A stretch of 64,000 nt of DNA from Pseudohongiella sp. (GCA_030696315.1 JAUYSM010000060.1:30262-94261), one strand, 5' to 3'. Positions 9,099-19,354 are shown, numbered from the stretch's first letter. Made by a program: numbers and translations. The notes: generated by a model from the letters alone, not told the origin.

Positions 9099-10856
9099 TT
9101 AAAGAAGCTCATAGTATTCAATCATGAGTTGAAGCTGTTGTTGCCCGCGGTATTCATTGATATCGAGCCGGTACACCAGTCTGATTCGAGCGGTGTGTCC
9201 CAAAAACAACTTTTCTGTAGGGACATTAAACATGATGGCATCGATTGCCAGTTTTTGCCCGGGAGGAGACACCACAAACTTGATATGTTTTCCGGCCAGA
9301 ACCCTGGCTGAAAAACAATCAAATACCCCTTCGAACAGCGGTTCCGGAAAAGCCTGTCCCCAAGGCCCTGCCTCACGGATCAACCTGGCTGTTTGAATAC
9401 AGAGCGCTTCACTTGGCAGTTCGCCATCGGTCAATAGGTGTTTTTGGAGCATTGATTCATCGAGGTGACGCGACACTGCCCTCTCGAATGCACATCGAAA
9501 CTCATCAAAACGCTCCCGCTCCAGACTCAGCCCCGCGGCCATCGCGTGACCACCAAACTTGCTGATAAGACCGGGGTTTTGGCTGGCTATTTCATCGAGC
9601 ACGTCGCGAATATGTAAACCCGCTATTGAACGGGCGGATCCTTTGATTTCAGAGCCTGGTTGCCCATCGGTAGTTGCATCTGCAAATATAATCGCAGGGC
9701 GGTGATACAACTCCTTCACGCGCGCTGCCACAATACCGACCACCCCCTGGTGCCAGCTGGAATCATACAGACAAAGCCCGGAAGGCAACTGCTCGTCACC
9801 TCCCGAAGGCAAAGACAATAGAGTTTCCTGCATCCCGGTAAGCACCTGCAGTGCTTGGGCTTTCATATCCGATTCGATGCGCTTACGTTCTTCATTAATG
9901 GTATCGAGCCGGGTTGCGAGGTGGCGGGCTTGCTCGGGGTCGTCTGCGAGTAAACAGGCAATGCCCAGCGACATATCTTCAAGTCGACCCGCTGCATTCA
10001 GCCTTGGACCTACTGCAAAACCGAGGTCTGACGCCACCAGAGACTCTGGCACACGACGCCCTACTTCAAGTAAGGCCATAATGCCCGAGCATGCGCGCCC
10101 TTGACGGATGCGGCGCAGCCCTTCGCTGACCAGTATGCGGTTATTGTGATCGAGGGGGACTAGATCAGCCACGGTGCCAAGTGCCACTAGGTCCAGCAGG
10201 TCTGCCAACTTTGGCTCAGGCATTTTTTGGGTGTCGAACCAGCCCTGCGAGCGCAGGTGTGCCCTGAGGGCCAGCATCAGGTAAAACACAACGCCCACAC
10301 CAGCCAGCGCTTTGCTGCCAAATCCACACGCGGTTTGATTGGGATTAACAATGGCGTCTGCTGTTGGCAAATCCGCGCCAGGCAAGTGATGATCCGTAAT
10401 CAGTACTTTGATCCCAAGATCTTGTGCGGCCAGTACGCCTTCATGGCTCGAGATGCCGTTATCAACAGTAATAATCAAGTCGGGTTTGCGTGTATGTGCC
10501 ATGGCGACAATGGCCGGACTAAGACCATAACCATAGGCAAAGCGATCAGGAACAATGTAGTCCAGATTCTGAAATCCCATGGATTTCAGCGCACGTAACA
10601 CCAGTGCACAACTGGTAGCACCATCAGTATCAAAATCAGACACCACCAGAATTCGGCCCTGTCGCTGCAACATTTCCCACAGCAAAACAACGGCTTGATC
10701 GATGCCTCTTAATCCGGAAGGAGGCAGTAATGCGGATGTTGCCAAGTCCAGTTGTGCGCGCTCGTTAATACTTCGAGCCGCATACAATCTGGCCAGCAGT
10801 GGATCGATACCAATCAGCCCCGGGGTCTCTGGCACTGAGCGTTGTTGAATCAGCAC
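9099..10856 (-). CDS. recJ: Single-stranded-DNA-specific exonuclease RecJ
   Basis: A 5'-3' ssDNA exonuclease of the DHH family for recombination and mismatch/base-excision repair. 585 residues, close to the E. coli length. Visible motifs: SDFDTDGATS, TVDNGISS, TDHHLPG (the DHH motif), ALGTVADLVPL, and the DHHA1 motif FGGHAMAAG. It starts with GTG at 10856, with GGAG about 9 bases upstream. It follows thrC by 25 bases and ends the dsbC-hom-thrC-recJ set. Confidence 0.96.
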   Translation of the reverse strand: MLIQQRSVPETPGLIGIDPLLARLYAARSINERAQLDLATSALLPPSGLRGIDQAVVLLWEMLQRQGRILVVSDFDTDGATSCALVLRALKSMGFQNLDYIVPDRFAYGYGLSPAIVAMAHTRKPDLIITVDNGISSHEGVLAAQDLGIKVLITDHHLPGADLPTADAIVNPNQTACGFGSKALAGVGVVFYLMLALRAHLRSQGWFDTQKMPEPKLADLLDLVALGTVADLVPLDHNNRILVSEGLRRIRQGRACSGIMALLEVGRRVPESLVASDLGFAVGPRLNAAGRLEDMSLGIACLLADDPEQARHLATRLDTINEERKRIESDMKAQALQVLTGMQETLLSLPSGGDEQLPSGLCLYDSSWHQGVVGIVAARVKELYHRPAIIFADATTDGQPGSEIKGSARSIAGLHIRDVLDEIASQNPGLISKFGGHAMAAGLSLERERFDEFRCAFERAVSRHLDESMLQKHLLTDGELPSEALCIQTARLIREAGPWGQAFPEPLFEGVFDCFSARVLAGKHIKFVVSPPGQKLAIDAIMFNVPTEKLFLGHTARIRLVYRLDINEYRGQQQLQLMIEYYELL

Positions 10857-10881
10857 GTAAGACTACTCCGGGGAGGTGAGA

Positions 10882-12270
10882 TCAGAGCTTTGAACGCAGG
10901 AAGCGCGTAACCTCATCAACACTGTTGTCGAGGACTTCATATCGCTCTTCACGTTCAAACAGGTCTTGCAGATGCGCAGGCAACGCGGGACTTTCAAGGC
11001 CAGCTCGCGTGACAGCATCTGCAAATTTAACCGGATGCGCCGTTGCCAATGTGATCATAGGCACTGATTTGTCCTGATTACAGACCCGGGCAGCTTCCAC
11101 ACCAACCGCAGTATGAGGATCAATTAAAAACCCGGTGCGCTTGTGTATATCAGCGATAACAGAGCACGTTGTTGCATCGTCAACCCCAAGGCTTGAAAAG
11201 AGTTCACGCGCTTTATGCCAGCGATCGATGTCAAGGTGTAAGGCTTGTTTACCCAGCCCAGTGACAAATGCAGTGACCGCATCCGCATCTCTATCAAATA
11301 AATCAAATAGATAGCGTTCAAAATTACTTGAGACCATGATGTCCATGCTGGGCGACAAGGTCGGCTGAAGTTCACCAAGGGAGTACTCATTGTTGCTGAT
11401 CAGTCGATGCAGAATATCGTTTCCGTTTGTCGCAATAATCAATTGCTTGACGGGCAGACCCATACAACGTGCCAGATAACCTGCGTAAATGTCACCAAAA
11501 TTTCCCGTTGGTACAGAAAACGATACAGATCGCAGTGGTCCACCCAGATTTAAAGCCGCATAGAAGTAATAAACGATCTGCGCCATGATTCTGGCCCAGT
11601 TAATCGAGTTCACTGCCACTAACTGTCTGTCCTCGGGTAAGAAGGACTGATCACCAAAGGCCGATTTTACAATGCGCTGGCAGTCATCAAAGTTTCCGCG
11701 AACGGCAATATTATGAACATTGTCGCCTGGCACCGTGGTCATCTGGCGACGCTGTACTTCTGAAACACGCTGGTAAGGGTGGAGAATAAACAGGTCAATA
11801 TTTTTACAATGCCGGCAACCTTCCAGGGCGGCAGAACCTGTATCCCCGGACGTCGCACCTAACACGGCGACTTTCTTGTTGTCGCGAATCAGCACGTAAT
11901 CCAGCAGGCGGCCAAGCAGTTGCAGGGCAAAATCTTTAAAGGCCAGTGTAGGGCCACAGTACAGCTCAAGCACCCATTCGTTAACACCCAGCATGCGCAG
12001 TGGTGCAACAGCAGGATGAGAAAAATCCTTATAACTGTCCGCTAAAATGGATTGCAGTACGTCATCTGGAATTTCACCATCCACAAAAGGCTTGATGATT
12101 TTAAAGGCCAGCTGATCGTAGGGTAATCCACTCCATGAGCTTATTTCCTGCTGCGTAAATACAGGCAAGGTTTCAGGCACATAAAGCCCACCATCGGGCG
12201 CAAGTCCGGTCAACAGAACTTGTTCAAAATTACAGACGGGTGAGCGACCACGAGTACTGATGTATTTCAT
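10882..12270 (-). CDS. thrC: Threonine synthase
   Basis: A PLP enzyme converting O-phosphohomoserine to threonine. 462 residues, the longer proteobacterial/fungal-type form. The N-terminus MKYISTRG is family-typical. The PLP lysine is K112 in TLAFKDFALQ, and the phosphate-binding loop SGDTGSAA is present. It lies 9 bases after hom, so the last two steps of threonine synthesis are almost certainly cotranscribed. Confidence 0.96.
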   Translation of the reverse strand: MKYISTRGRSPVCNFEQVLLTGLAPDGGLYVPETLPVFTQQEISSWSGLPYDQLAFKIIKPFVDGEIPDDVLQSILADSYKDFSHPAVAPLRMLGVNEWVLELYCGPTLAFKDFALQLLGRLLDYVLIRDNKKVAVLGATSGDTGSAALEGCRHCKNIDLFILHPYQRVSEVQRRQMTTVPGDNVHNIAVRGNFDDCQRIVKSAFGDQSFLPEDRQLVAVNSINWARIMAQIVYYFYAALNLGGPLRSVSFSVPTGNFGDIYAGYLARCMGLPVKQLIIATNGNDILHRLISNNEYSLGELQPTLSPSMDIMVSSNFERYLFDLFDRDADAVTAFVTGLGKQALHLDIDRWHKARELFSSLGVDDATTCSVIADIHKRTGFLIDPHTAVGVEAARVCNQDKSVPMITLATAHPVKFADAVTRAGLESPALPAHLQDLFEREERYEVLDNSVDEVTRFLRSKL

Positions 12271-12279
12271 AAATTAACC

Positions 12280-13623
12280 TCAGACCCGCTCATCATCAAA
12301 CAACTCAACACGGATACGCGTCACATCACCCGCGACTTCGTCCAGACTCTCTATGACGGCAATTGCCACATTCATGGTCTTTTCGAGAATGCGACTGGTC
12401 AGGATCACCATCGGTACAATGCCTTTTTCTGCATCAGGGCCGTGTGGTTCTTTCTGAATGACAGCTTCGATATTGATACCGTAGTTGGTCAGAACCTGAG
12501 AGATTTTTGCCATAACACCAACCCGATCACGAGCCGGTATGCGCAAGTAGTACTCAGATTCAATGTCTTCGATGTTCAATATTTCGATGTCATTGCGAAG
12601 ATTGCTGAATGCCAGTGGTGGAACAACAGACACATTACGGTCATCGCGCCCTGCTCGTGCGATATCTATGATATCTGCCACAACAGACGAGGCTGTTGCC
12701 GCCGCGCCTGCGCCGGCACCGTAATACAGCGTACTGCCAGCAGAGTCGCCTTTTACAACCACCGCGTTCATGACGCCATTTACATTCGCGATTAACTGAC
12801 GCTCGGAAATCAATGTCGGGTGCACTCGCAATTCTATGCCTTTGGCAGTAATACGTGTGATACCCAAGTGTTTGATTCGATACCCAAGTTCCGCCGCAAA
12901 TGCCATGTCTGCGGTGGTAATTTTACTGATACCTTCGGTGTAAATTCGATCAAATTGCAGCGCTATTCCAAATGCATTAGCGGCCAGAATGGTCAATTTG
13001 TGTGCGGCATCAATGCCTTCCACATCAAATGTAGGATCAGCCTCAGCATAACCCAGTGCTTGAGCCTCTTTGAGGACTTCAGGAAAATTGCGTTTACGTT
13101 CTGCCATTTCGGTCAGAATATAATTGCTGGTGCCATTGATGATGCCTGCCAACCAGTGAATTGAGTTGGCGGATAACCCTTCACGTAAGGCTTTGATAAT
13201 GGGGATGCCACCTGCTACTGCGCTTTCGTAGGCAACTACCACACCTTTCTGCCGTGCTGCTTCAAAAATGACGTTGCCGTGCACAGCGATCAACGCTTTG
13301 TTCGCAGTCACCACATGTTTGCCGTTTTGAATGGCCAGCATTACCAACTCAAAAGCTGGCTCGTAACCACCGATCAACTCAACCAATATGTCGACTTCTG
13401 GATCACGTGCGACGTCAAAGACATCCTGACTTACCCGAATTCCTTGATCCTGCCATGCTGGATCCGGTCTACGTGTTGCCACATGGACAATCTCAAGCGT
13501 CATGCCAACACGACGCGTGATTTCCGATTTTTTACTGTTCAGCAGGTGCATCGTGCCGCCACCCACTGTTCCAACACCACAAAGACCTATACGCAGACGC
13601 TTCTTATCACTTTCCTGACTCAC
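12280..13623 (-). CDS. hom: Homoserine dehydrogenase
   Basis: Reduces aspartate semialdehyde to homoserine. 447 residues. The NAD(P) Rossmann motif GLCGVGTVGGG is at about 13-23, the catalytic region includes AGIINGTSNYI, and a C-terminal ACT domain (about 355-430) is usual for threonine feedback. This is the monofunctional form, not fused to aspartate kinase, which is encoded separately at 1598. It precedes thrC and follows dsbC as in Pseudomonas. Confidence 0.96.
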   Translation of the reverse strand: MSQESDKKRLRIGLCGVGTVGGGTMHLLNSKKSEITRRVGMTLEIVHVATRRPDPAWQDQGIRVSQDVFDVARDPEVDILVELIGGYEPAFELVMLAIQNGKHVVTANKALIAVHGNVIFEAARQKGVVVAYESAVAGGIPIIKALREGLSANSIHWLAGIINGTSNYILTEMAERKRNFPEVLKEAQALGYAEADPTFDVEGIDAAHKLTILAANAFGIALQFDRIYTEGISKITTADMAFAAELGYRIKHLGITRITAKGIELRVHPTLISERQLIANVNGVMNAVVVKGDSAGSTLYYGAGAGAAATASSVVADIIDIARAGRDDRNVSVVPPLAFSNLRNDIEILNIEDIESEYYLRIPARDRVGVMAKISQVLTNYGINIEAVIQKEPHGPDAEKGIVPMVILTSRILEKTMNVAIAVIESLDEVAGDVTRIRVELFDDERV

Positions 13624-13702
13624 GTTTTCCTCACACTCGTTTGTTCTGGTGCCAAGCCATGGCTATTAACACCTATAATTTTTGCCGATCAGATTGCCGT
13701 TA

Positions 13703-14470
13703 TTATTGACCGAGCACCAAGGCACTCAGGCGATCCACTTCCATATAACCCGGCACCAGCGTGCCATCTGGCAAGATGATTGCTGGCGTGCCTGTAATGC
13801 CGATGCGATTGCCCAGCGCATGGTGATTCAACACGGTATTTTGACAGTCACGATCGGGAAGGTTCTGGCCATTTTTTGCTTGTGTCAGCGCCACTTTTCG
13901 ATCAGGAGCGCACCAAACTGAAATCATTTTTGGATAGGCAGTCGACTCTGCGCCTCCACGGGGATAGGCCATGTAACGGACAGCAATACCGCGCTCGTTA
14001 ATGGCTTCAATATCGTGATGCAGGCGTCGACAGTAAGTACAATCAACGTCTGTGAACACAGTGATGCTTGCCTTGGGGTTTTCAGGGCTGAATATGATCA
14101 TTTGATCTTCAGGCACACCGGCAATCCAGTCTTTGACCTGCACCTGTCGGGTCTGGGCGGTCAAATTCGTCAATCCCTGGGCTTGAGTCATGTAAAGTTC
14201 ACCAGTAATCAAAAACTGGCCAGTGCGATCACTCAGTAGAATCTCACCTGAACTCATGATCAGCTCATACAGACCGGGCATCTGTGTTTCACGCACCTCC
14301 TGAACCTGTAATTGCCCTTGTGTTACGGCACCCAGACTCGTGTTGATGGCGTTACGAAGTGTTTGCTCCCATTCCGGGGCGTCTGCAGCGTGTACAACAA
14401 AAGATGCAAAGCTAAATCCAACAGCCAAGCCAAGTTTCTTGAACCCCTTAAACAACCATGACCCGCTCAT
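13703..14470 (-). CDS. dsbC: Periplasmic disulfide isomerase DsbC
   Basis: Rearranges wrong disulfides in the periplasm. About 255 residues: signal peptide (1-29, ending VVHAA), an N-terminal dimerisation domain, then a thioredoxin fold with active site C144-TY-C147 in FTDVDCTYC, and the cis-Pro loop TGTPAIIL. The ATG at 14470 has GGAGG upstream; an in-frame codon 18 bases before it gives an unlikely N-terminus. It needs reduction by a DsbD-type protein, and one is encoded at 6774. xerD, which sits upstream of dsbC in Pseudomonas and E. coli, is missing here. Confidence 0.93.
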   Translation of the reverse strand: MSGSWLFKGFKKLGLAVGFSFASFVVHAADAPEWEQTLRNAINTSLGAVTQGQLQVQEVRETQMPGLYELIMSSGEILLSDRTGQFLITGELYMTQAQGLTNLTAQTRQVQVKDWIAGVPEDQMIIFSPENPKASITVFTDVDCTYCRRLHHDIEAINERGIAVRYMAYPRGGAESTAYPKMISVWCAPDRKVALTQAKNGQNLPDRDCQNTVLNHHALGNRIGITGTPAIILPDGTLVPGYMEVDRLSALVLGQ

Positions 14471-14538
14471 TATGCTTCGCCTCCACAACGTGTTTTGTAT
14501 TGATTGCTGCCGACTGTATCACGAGCTGGCATCGTACC

Positions 14539-14561
14539 AAAAAAAAAGGGGCCGAAGCCCC
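14539..14561 (-). terminator. Rho-independent terminator after rplS
   Basis: A compact stem GGGGC/GCCCC with a four-base loop (14548-14561) is followed, on the minus strand, by nine Ts. It closes the ffh-rpsP-rimM-trmD-rplS transcript. On the plus strand six Ts also follow, so it could work both ways. Confidence 0.92.
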
Positions 14562-14641
14562 TTTTTTGCAGATCATCACCGCTGAACAATGCGCCCCGGG
14601 TTTCCCGGTATGCGCAGCAATGCAAGGTCTGCCATTCCGAA

Positions 14642-15007
14642 TCAGCTGACTTTCTTTTCCAGCTTTTCGGTGATACGGGCTGCACGACCAGACAGGTCAC
14701 GCAGGTAGTACAGTTTGGCCTGACGCACATCGCCGCGACGCTTCAGCGTGATGCTGTCAATCATGGTGCTGTGAGTCTGGAAAGTACGCTCAACACCAAC
14801 ACCGTGGGAGATTTTACGCACGGTAAAGGCAGAGTTCAGACCACGATTGCGGATACCAATCACCACACCTTCAAACGCCTGCAAACGCTCGCGGTCGCCT
14901 TCCTTGATTTTAACTTGCACAACCACTGTGTCGCCCGGGCTGAATTCCGGCACTTCCCTGGTCATTTGCTGGCTTTCCACCAATTCTATATTCTTGCTGT
15001 CACTCAT
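14642..15007 (-). CDS. rplS: 50S ribosomal protein L19
   Basis: Located at the 30S-50S interface. About 121 residues from MSDSKN. The conserved block [20 protein letters not shown] and the [14 protein letters not shown] segment are clear. A GGGAG site supports 15007; the frame stays open 17 codons upstream but without family similarity. It is last in the rpsP operon, 80 bases before the terminator. Confidence 0.97.
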   Translation of the reverse strand: MSDSKNIELVESQQMTREVPEFSPGDTVVVQVKIKEGDRERLQAFEGVVIGIRNRGLNSAFTVRKISHGVGVERTFQTHSTMIDSITLKRRGDVRQAKLYYLRDLSGRAARITEKLEKKVS

Positions 15008-15086
15008 CGCCGTACTCCCGGTTATGGATACCCTTAACACCTGATTTACCAGCCACAATCATTGAGGCTGCGTTTGCTCAGGTCGG

Positions 15087-15857
15087 CTAGGTACCGTATT
15101 CACTGATAAATTCATTCAGAAGCGCCCGTTCTTGCTCATTCAGAACTTGCTGATCCAGCAGATCTGGTCGCTTCAACCATGTTTGTCCCAGCCGCTGCTT
15201 CAACTGCCAGCGCCGTATATGTTGGTGGTTGCCTCCCGTCAGTACCTCTGGCACTGACTGCCCAGCGAACTCCTGCGGGCGTGTATAACGAGGACAATCC
15301 AACAAACGTAATCCTGTACTGCTGTCGGCAAAAGAATCCAATCCAGCTGACTCTTCGTGCCCGAGCGCTCCCGGTTGGTAGCGGATGATTGCATCCAGCA
15401 TGACCATCGCAGCAAGCTCTCCACCACTGAGAACGTAGTCACCAATCGACCACTCCTCATCTATCTCTGTCTTCAGCACCCTTTCGTCGATGCCCTGATA
15501 CCGTCCACACACAAGCACCAGATTTCGCCGTTGGGCGAGCAAGTCAACCCCAGCCTGATCCAAGCGTCGCCCTTGTGGAGACAAATAGATCACTGTCGGT
15601 TTTGAATCATTCCAAGCCTTTGCATGCGCGATTGCATCGCACAGCGGGCCAGTTTTCATCAACATCCCTGCGCCACCGCCAAATGGTTTGTCATCGACGG
15701 TTCTATGCCGATCCAACGCAAAATCGCGAGGACTCCAGCAAGCTACTTCAACTAAACCTGCGCGACAGGCTCTGCCTGTTACGCCGTACGATGTCACGGC
15801 CGAAAACATCTCCGGAAACAGCGTTACGATACCTACCTGCATGCGGCCAGCCGACAT
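15087..15857 (-). CDS. trmD: tRNA (guanine-N1)-methyltransferase TrmD
   Basis: Uses S-adenosylmethionine to methylate G37 next to the anticodon, preventing frameshifts. About 256 residues in the SPOUT trefoil-knot family. Visible are [10 protein letters not shown] near the N-terminus, the SAM-knot segments [11 protein letters not shown] and [10 protein letters not shown], and a C-terminal helical domain. I chose 15857 (MSAGRMQVG) because GGAG lies about 8 bases upstream; the family often begins at the next Met. It lies between rimM and rplS in the conserved operon. Confidence 0.96.
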   Translation of the reverse strand: MSAGRMQVGIVTLFPEMFSAVTSYGVTGRACRAGLVEVACWSPRDFALDRHRTVDDKPFGGGAGMLMKTGPLCDAIAHAKAWNDSKPTVIYLSPQGRRLDQAGVDLLAQRRNLVLVCGRYQGIDERVLKTEIDEEWSIGDYVLSGGELAAMVMLDAIIRYQPGALGHEESAGLDSFADSSTGLRLLDCPRYTRPQEFAGQSVPEVLTGGNHQHIRRWQLKQRLGQTWLKRPDLLDQQVLNEQERALLNEFISEYGT

Positions 15858-15910
15858 GCTCGCTTCTCCGGTCAATTCTGTCATCATTCCCGATCCCAAG
15901 TGTCAATCAC

Positions 15911-16486
15911 TCAGATCAGGTAATCCGCTTCCCAGTCCACTTTGACACAATCACTGCCAAGATCGACCGCAACAATTACTTGACCAGGCAACCATGGAAT
16001 CAAACGTTGGTGCTTGTCCAGACTCCCTTCGCAAGGCTTTACAACCATCACATCATTTGCACCGGTTTCCAGCAGGCAATCAATTCTGCCTAACATTTGA
16101 CCGGTCGCATTAATGACCTGCAAACCCACCAATTGATGCCAGTAATAGTCATCAGCACCCAGCGCAGGCAACTCAGACAACGGCACCATCAAATCCATGC
16201 CAGTCAACAGCCTGATGTCTTCAGGGGTATCAAAACCCACTACATGCGCAATCAGTCCTTTACCATGCGGTTTAGCATCGTCCATCACCAGCGCTTTACA
16301 CGCTCCGTTCAGGCTTCCGGTAAACTGCTTGTAAAGCAGAATATTCTCTCTGGGCTGAGTATGAGAGACCAGTTTAAACCAGCCTTTCACGCCATAGGGT
16401 GATCCTATGCGACCCAGACTGACCAGCTCAGGCGTTTTTTCGACACTTGATCGGGAAACGCCCGAGGTTGGACTCAATCGAGCCAA
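15911..16486 (-). CDS. rimM: Ribosome maturation factor RimM
   Basis: Assists assembly of the 30S head and binds S19. 191 residues. The N-terminal beta-barrel begins at LVSLGRIGSPYGVKGWFK, and a C-terminal PRC-barrel contains YYWHQLVGLQV. The only available start appears to be TTG at 16486, with AGGA upstream, and the N-terminus is about 20 residues longer than usual. It sits between rpsP and trmD. Confidence 0.94.
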   Translation of the reverse strand: MARLSPTSGVSRSSVEKTPELVSLGRIGSPYGVKGWFKLVSHTQPRENILLYKQFTGSLNGACKALVMDDAKPHGKGLIAHVVGFDTPEDIRLLTGMDLMVPLSELPALGADDYYWHQLVGLQVINATGQMLGRIDCLLETGANDVMVVKPCEGSLDKHQRLIPWLPGQVIVAVDLGSDCVKVDWEADYLI

Positions 16487-16504
16487 GTCAGCAACGTCCT
16501 GAAA

Positions 16505-16765
16505 TCAAGCTTGAGTTGTAGCAGTTGTTGCTGCTTCTTTAATCAGTGCAGCAACTCGCTCACTTGGCTGTGCGCCTTGTGTTGACCAGTAGCTGACGCG
16601 ATCCAGATCAATGCGCAAACGCTCTTCCTTACCACGCGCAACAGGATTAAAAAACCCAACGCGCTCGATGAAGCGACCGTCACGCGCATTGCGCGAATCG
16701 GAAACTGTGATGTGGTAAAAGGGCTTTTTCTTGGCGCCGCCGCGAGCCAATCGGATTGTGACCAT
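16505..16765 (-). CDS. rpsP: 30S ribosomal protein S16
   Basis: 86 residues, normal for S16. The N-terminus [18 protein letters not shown] and [12 protein letters not shown] are diagnostic. It is first of the rpsP-rimM-trmD-rplS genes, 165 bases after ffh, with its own candidate promoter in that gap. Confidence 0.97.
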   Translation of the reverse strand: MVTIRLARGGAKKKPFYHITVSDSRNARDGRFIERVGFFNPVARGKEERLRIDLDRVSYWSTQGAQPSERVAALIKEAATTATTQA

Positions 16766-16837
16766 AGACTACTATTCCTAAAGTTATCTTCGTACGAAAA
16801 TAGATTAAATCCGACACAGTGCCGGAAAAAGTGCAGC

Positions 16838-16866
16838 ATTCTAAGCCAAACATCCGCCTGTGGGAA
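16838..16866 (-). promoter_or_regulatory. Candidate sigma-70 promoter for rpsP
   Basis: On the minus strand TTCCCA (16866-16861) and TAGAAT (16843-16838) are spaced 17 bp. Transcription would begin about 65 bases before rpsP. It would let the ribosomal genes be expressed independently of ffh. Confidence 0.4.
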
Positions 16867-16930
16867 GATTTCTTTGTGTTTTTTCAATAAATAACACACT
16901 ACATCCTGTGTTTAGCCTGAATAAATGCCA

Positions 16931-18313
16931 TTAAAACCTTGGTGGGCCACCTGCGCCAGGAAAGCCACCTGGACCGCGCATACCACCCAATCCGCGCATC
17001 ATATTAGCCAATGCACCGCTTTTCATTTTTTTCATCATTTTTTGCATTTGTTTGTGCTGTTTAAGCAGACGATTCAAATCCTGAATCTGCGTGCCAGAAC
17101 CAACACAAATTCGTCGTTTGCGTGATCCATTCAATGCGTCTGGATTGTGCCGTTCTCGTGGCGTCATGGAGTTGATTATCGCTTCCATTCTACGAAATTG
17201 GCTGTCATCAACTTTGGCAGCAGCGCCGGGTGGCAGCATACCCATACCCGGCATTTTGTCCAGAATACTGGCCATGCCCCCCATGTTTTTCATTTGCTGT
17301 AATTGCTCGCGAAAATCTTCCAGGTCAAATCCCTTACCTTTCTGGATTTTTCCTGCCAGTTTTTCTGCCTTGGCTTTGTCTACTTTGCGCTCGGCGTCTT
17401 CAATAAGTGACAGCAGATCGCCCATGCCCAAGATGCGTGATGCAATCCGGTCTGGATAAAACGGCTCCAGCGCGTCGGTCTTTTCACCCATACCAATAAA
17501 CTTGATGGGCTTGCCGGTAATGTGACGAACGGACAATGCCGCACCACCACGCGCATCACCGTCGGCTTTCGTTAATACAACACCTGTCAGTGGCAGCGCT
17601 TCGTTAAACGCGCGCGCGGTATTGGCGGCATCCTGCCCTGTCATGGCATCTACTACAAACAACGTTTCAATCGGATTTAGCAGCTTATGCAGCTCACTGA
17701 TCTCAGCCATCATTTCTTGATCGACTGCAAGCCGGCCTGCGGTATCAACCAGCAGCACGTCTACAAAGGCTATGCGCGCCTCCTTGAGAGCAGCCTGGAC
17801 AATATCCGCTGGCTTTTGAGAGATGTCCGACGCAAAAAACTTCACACCAACATCTAAGGCCAAGGTTTGAAGTTGTGCAATCGCTGCCGGTCTATAGACG
17901 TCGGCACTGACCACCATGACGGATTTTTTTTGCGACTCTTTTAACCATCTGGCGAGTTTTGCAACAGTTGTGGTTTTACCAGCACCTTGCAAACCTGCCA
18001 TCAAAACCACGGCCGGGGGCTGCGCGTTCAAATTCAACTGTTCATTGGCAGCACCCATCACTGCCTCAAGCTCAGCCTTGACGATTTTGATGAACGCCTG
18101 CCCTGGACTGAGACTCTGCGATACCTCCTGGCCAACCGCTCTGAGTTTTACGCGATCCGTAAAATCCTTGACCACGGATAATGCAACGTCGGCTTCCAAC
18201 AACGCGCGCCTGACTTCGCGCAGCGCCTCTTCTATGTTGTTTTCAGTCAGTGTTGCTTTGCCGCTGATTTTCCGCATTGCGCCTGACAGGCGTTCGGTTA
18301 AGCTCTCAAACAT
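16931..18313 (-). CDS. ffh: Signal recognition particle GTPase Ffh
   Basis: Binds signal sequences at the ribosome with 4.5S RNA and docks with FtsY. About 460 residues from MFESLTERLS. NG domain: P-loop GLQGAGKTTTVAKLA, DTAGR, TKADGDARGG. The Met-rich M domain contains KMPGMGMLPP and an RRICVGSGT RNA-binding motif, then a Gly/Pro-rich tail. The frame is open 31 codons further upstream without similarity. It is divergent from the YpjD-like gene, as in Pseudomonas. Confidence 0.97.
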   Translation of the reverse strand: MFESLTERLSGAMRKISGKATLTENNIEEALREVRRALLEADVALSVVKDFTDRVKLRAVGQEVSQSLSPGQAFIKIVKAELEAVMGAANEQLNLNAQPPAVVLMAGLQGAGKTTTVAKLARWLKESQKKSVMVVSADVYRPAAIAQLQTLALDVGVKFFASDISQKPADIVQAALKEARIAFVDVLLVDTAGRLAVDQEMMAEISELHKLLNPIETLFVVDAMTGQDAANTARAFNEALPLTGVVLTKADGDARGGAALSVRHITGKPIKFIGMGEKTDALEPFYPDRIASRILGMGDLLSLIEDAERKVDKAKAEKLAGKIQKGKGFDLEDFREQLQQMKNMGGMASILDKMPGMGMLPPGAAAKVDDSQFRRMEAIINSMTPRERHNPDALNGSRKRRICVGSGTQIQDLNRLLKQHKQMQKMMKKMKSGALANMMRGLGGMRGPGGFPGAGGPPRF

Positions 18314-18385
18314 CGTGAATTGCCTCTGCTGCTTCGGACCGACAACTGACAGTGTGTCTGTAACCGAGCGATAGTGAAGACGGCT

Positions 18386-18414
18386 ATTATCACCGCGATG
18401 CGACAAGCGGACAA
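18386..18414 (-). promoter_or_regulatory. Candidate sigma-70 promoter for ffh
   Basis: On the minus strand TTGTCC (18414-18409) and GATAAT (18391-18386) are spaced exactly 17 bp. A start near 18379 gives a leader of about 65 bases before ffh. Confidence 0.5.
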
Positions 18415-18532
18415 TAGACCAGGGGCGAGGATCACTCTTTGTGATGGAAAAAAGCTCTTCTTTGACATCAGGAGTTGTGCGACACTTTCGGGGCTATATT
18501 CAAATTGCTCGACAGCAGGAATCCGCCAGCTT

Positions 18533-19333
18533 ATGTCCAGTACCACATTAACAGGCATCATCGCCCTGCTCCTTTACGTCGGCACGCTCGCACTTCAGCG
18601 CCGAAGTATTAATCTGGGGACTGCGCGCTCTAGTACTCGAACCGGAACCTTGCTGACAGGTTTTTTGGGGGTAACTGCACATTTTTTTAGCGCAGGCTCG
18701 CTGATATACCGCGATGAGGCCTATCATTTTGGCATAACTGAGGTGAGTACCCTCATTTTTGCCTCGATTACCTTACTGACCTTGCTGAGTAACCTGAGAC
18801 GCCCCGCAGGCAGCCTGATACTGGCCGCACTGCCGTTGGCGATGCTCTCAATTTTATTTTCGATCAGTGTACAAAGCACATACCCACCACAACACATTGC
18901 GTCAGGAATCGCAGCGCATGTGATCCTGTCCATCATTGCTTATAGCCTGTTCTCGTTGGCTGCATTACAGTCACTATTTCTGGCGTTTCAAAACCACCAA
19001 CTCAAGCACCACCATGTTGTGCGCGTGATGCGTTTGTTCCCGCCCTTGCAGGACATGGAGCGCTTGTTGTTCGAGCTACTATGGGCCGCTCAGATTCTTT
19101 TGAGCATGGCCGTGGTGGCTGGATTCGTGTACGTGAGTGACTTTGGCGCGCAAGGGCTTGCCCACAAGATGTTCTTTTCCTTGCTTGCGTGGGTTGTTTT
19201 CACCGTTTTATTGGTAGGTCGACATCTTTTAGGGTGGCGCGGCAACACGGCAATCAAAGGCACACTGACGGGATTTGGGTTGTTACTTCTCGGATTTTAT
19301 GGCTCCAAGTTTGTACTTGAGTTCATTCTATAA
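18533..19333 (+). CDS. CcsA/YpjD-family inner-membrane protein
   Basis: About 266 residues with eight predicted hydrophobic helices, similar to YpjD/CcsA cytochrome c assembly family proteins. The position divergent from ffh matches the ypjD-type gene of Pseudomonas. I do not see the Trp-rich haem-handling motif typical of true CcsA/CcmC, so a role in cytochrome maturation is only suggested. The reading frame starts further upstream (18374), but the ATG at 18533 opens directly into the first helix and is preferred. Confidence 0.8.
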   Translation: MSSTTLTGIIALLLYVGTLALQRRSINLGTARSSTRTGTLLTGFLGVTAHFFSAGSLIYRDEAYHFGITEVSTLIFASITLLTLLSNLRRPAGSLILAALPLAMLSILFSISVQSTYPPQHIASGIAAHVILSIIAYSLFSLAALQSLFLAFQNHQLKHHHVVRVMRLFPPLQDMERLLFELLWAAQILLSMAVVAGFVYVSDFGAQGLAHKMFFSLLAWVVFTVLLVGRHLLGWRGNTAIKGTLTGFGLLLLGFYGSKFVLEFIL

Positions 19334-19354
19334 GTTAATGTTTTTGTACTGTCA

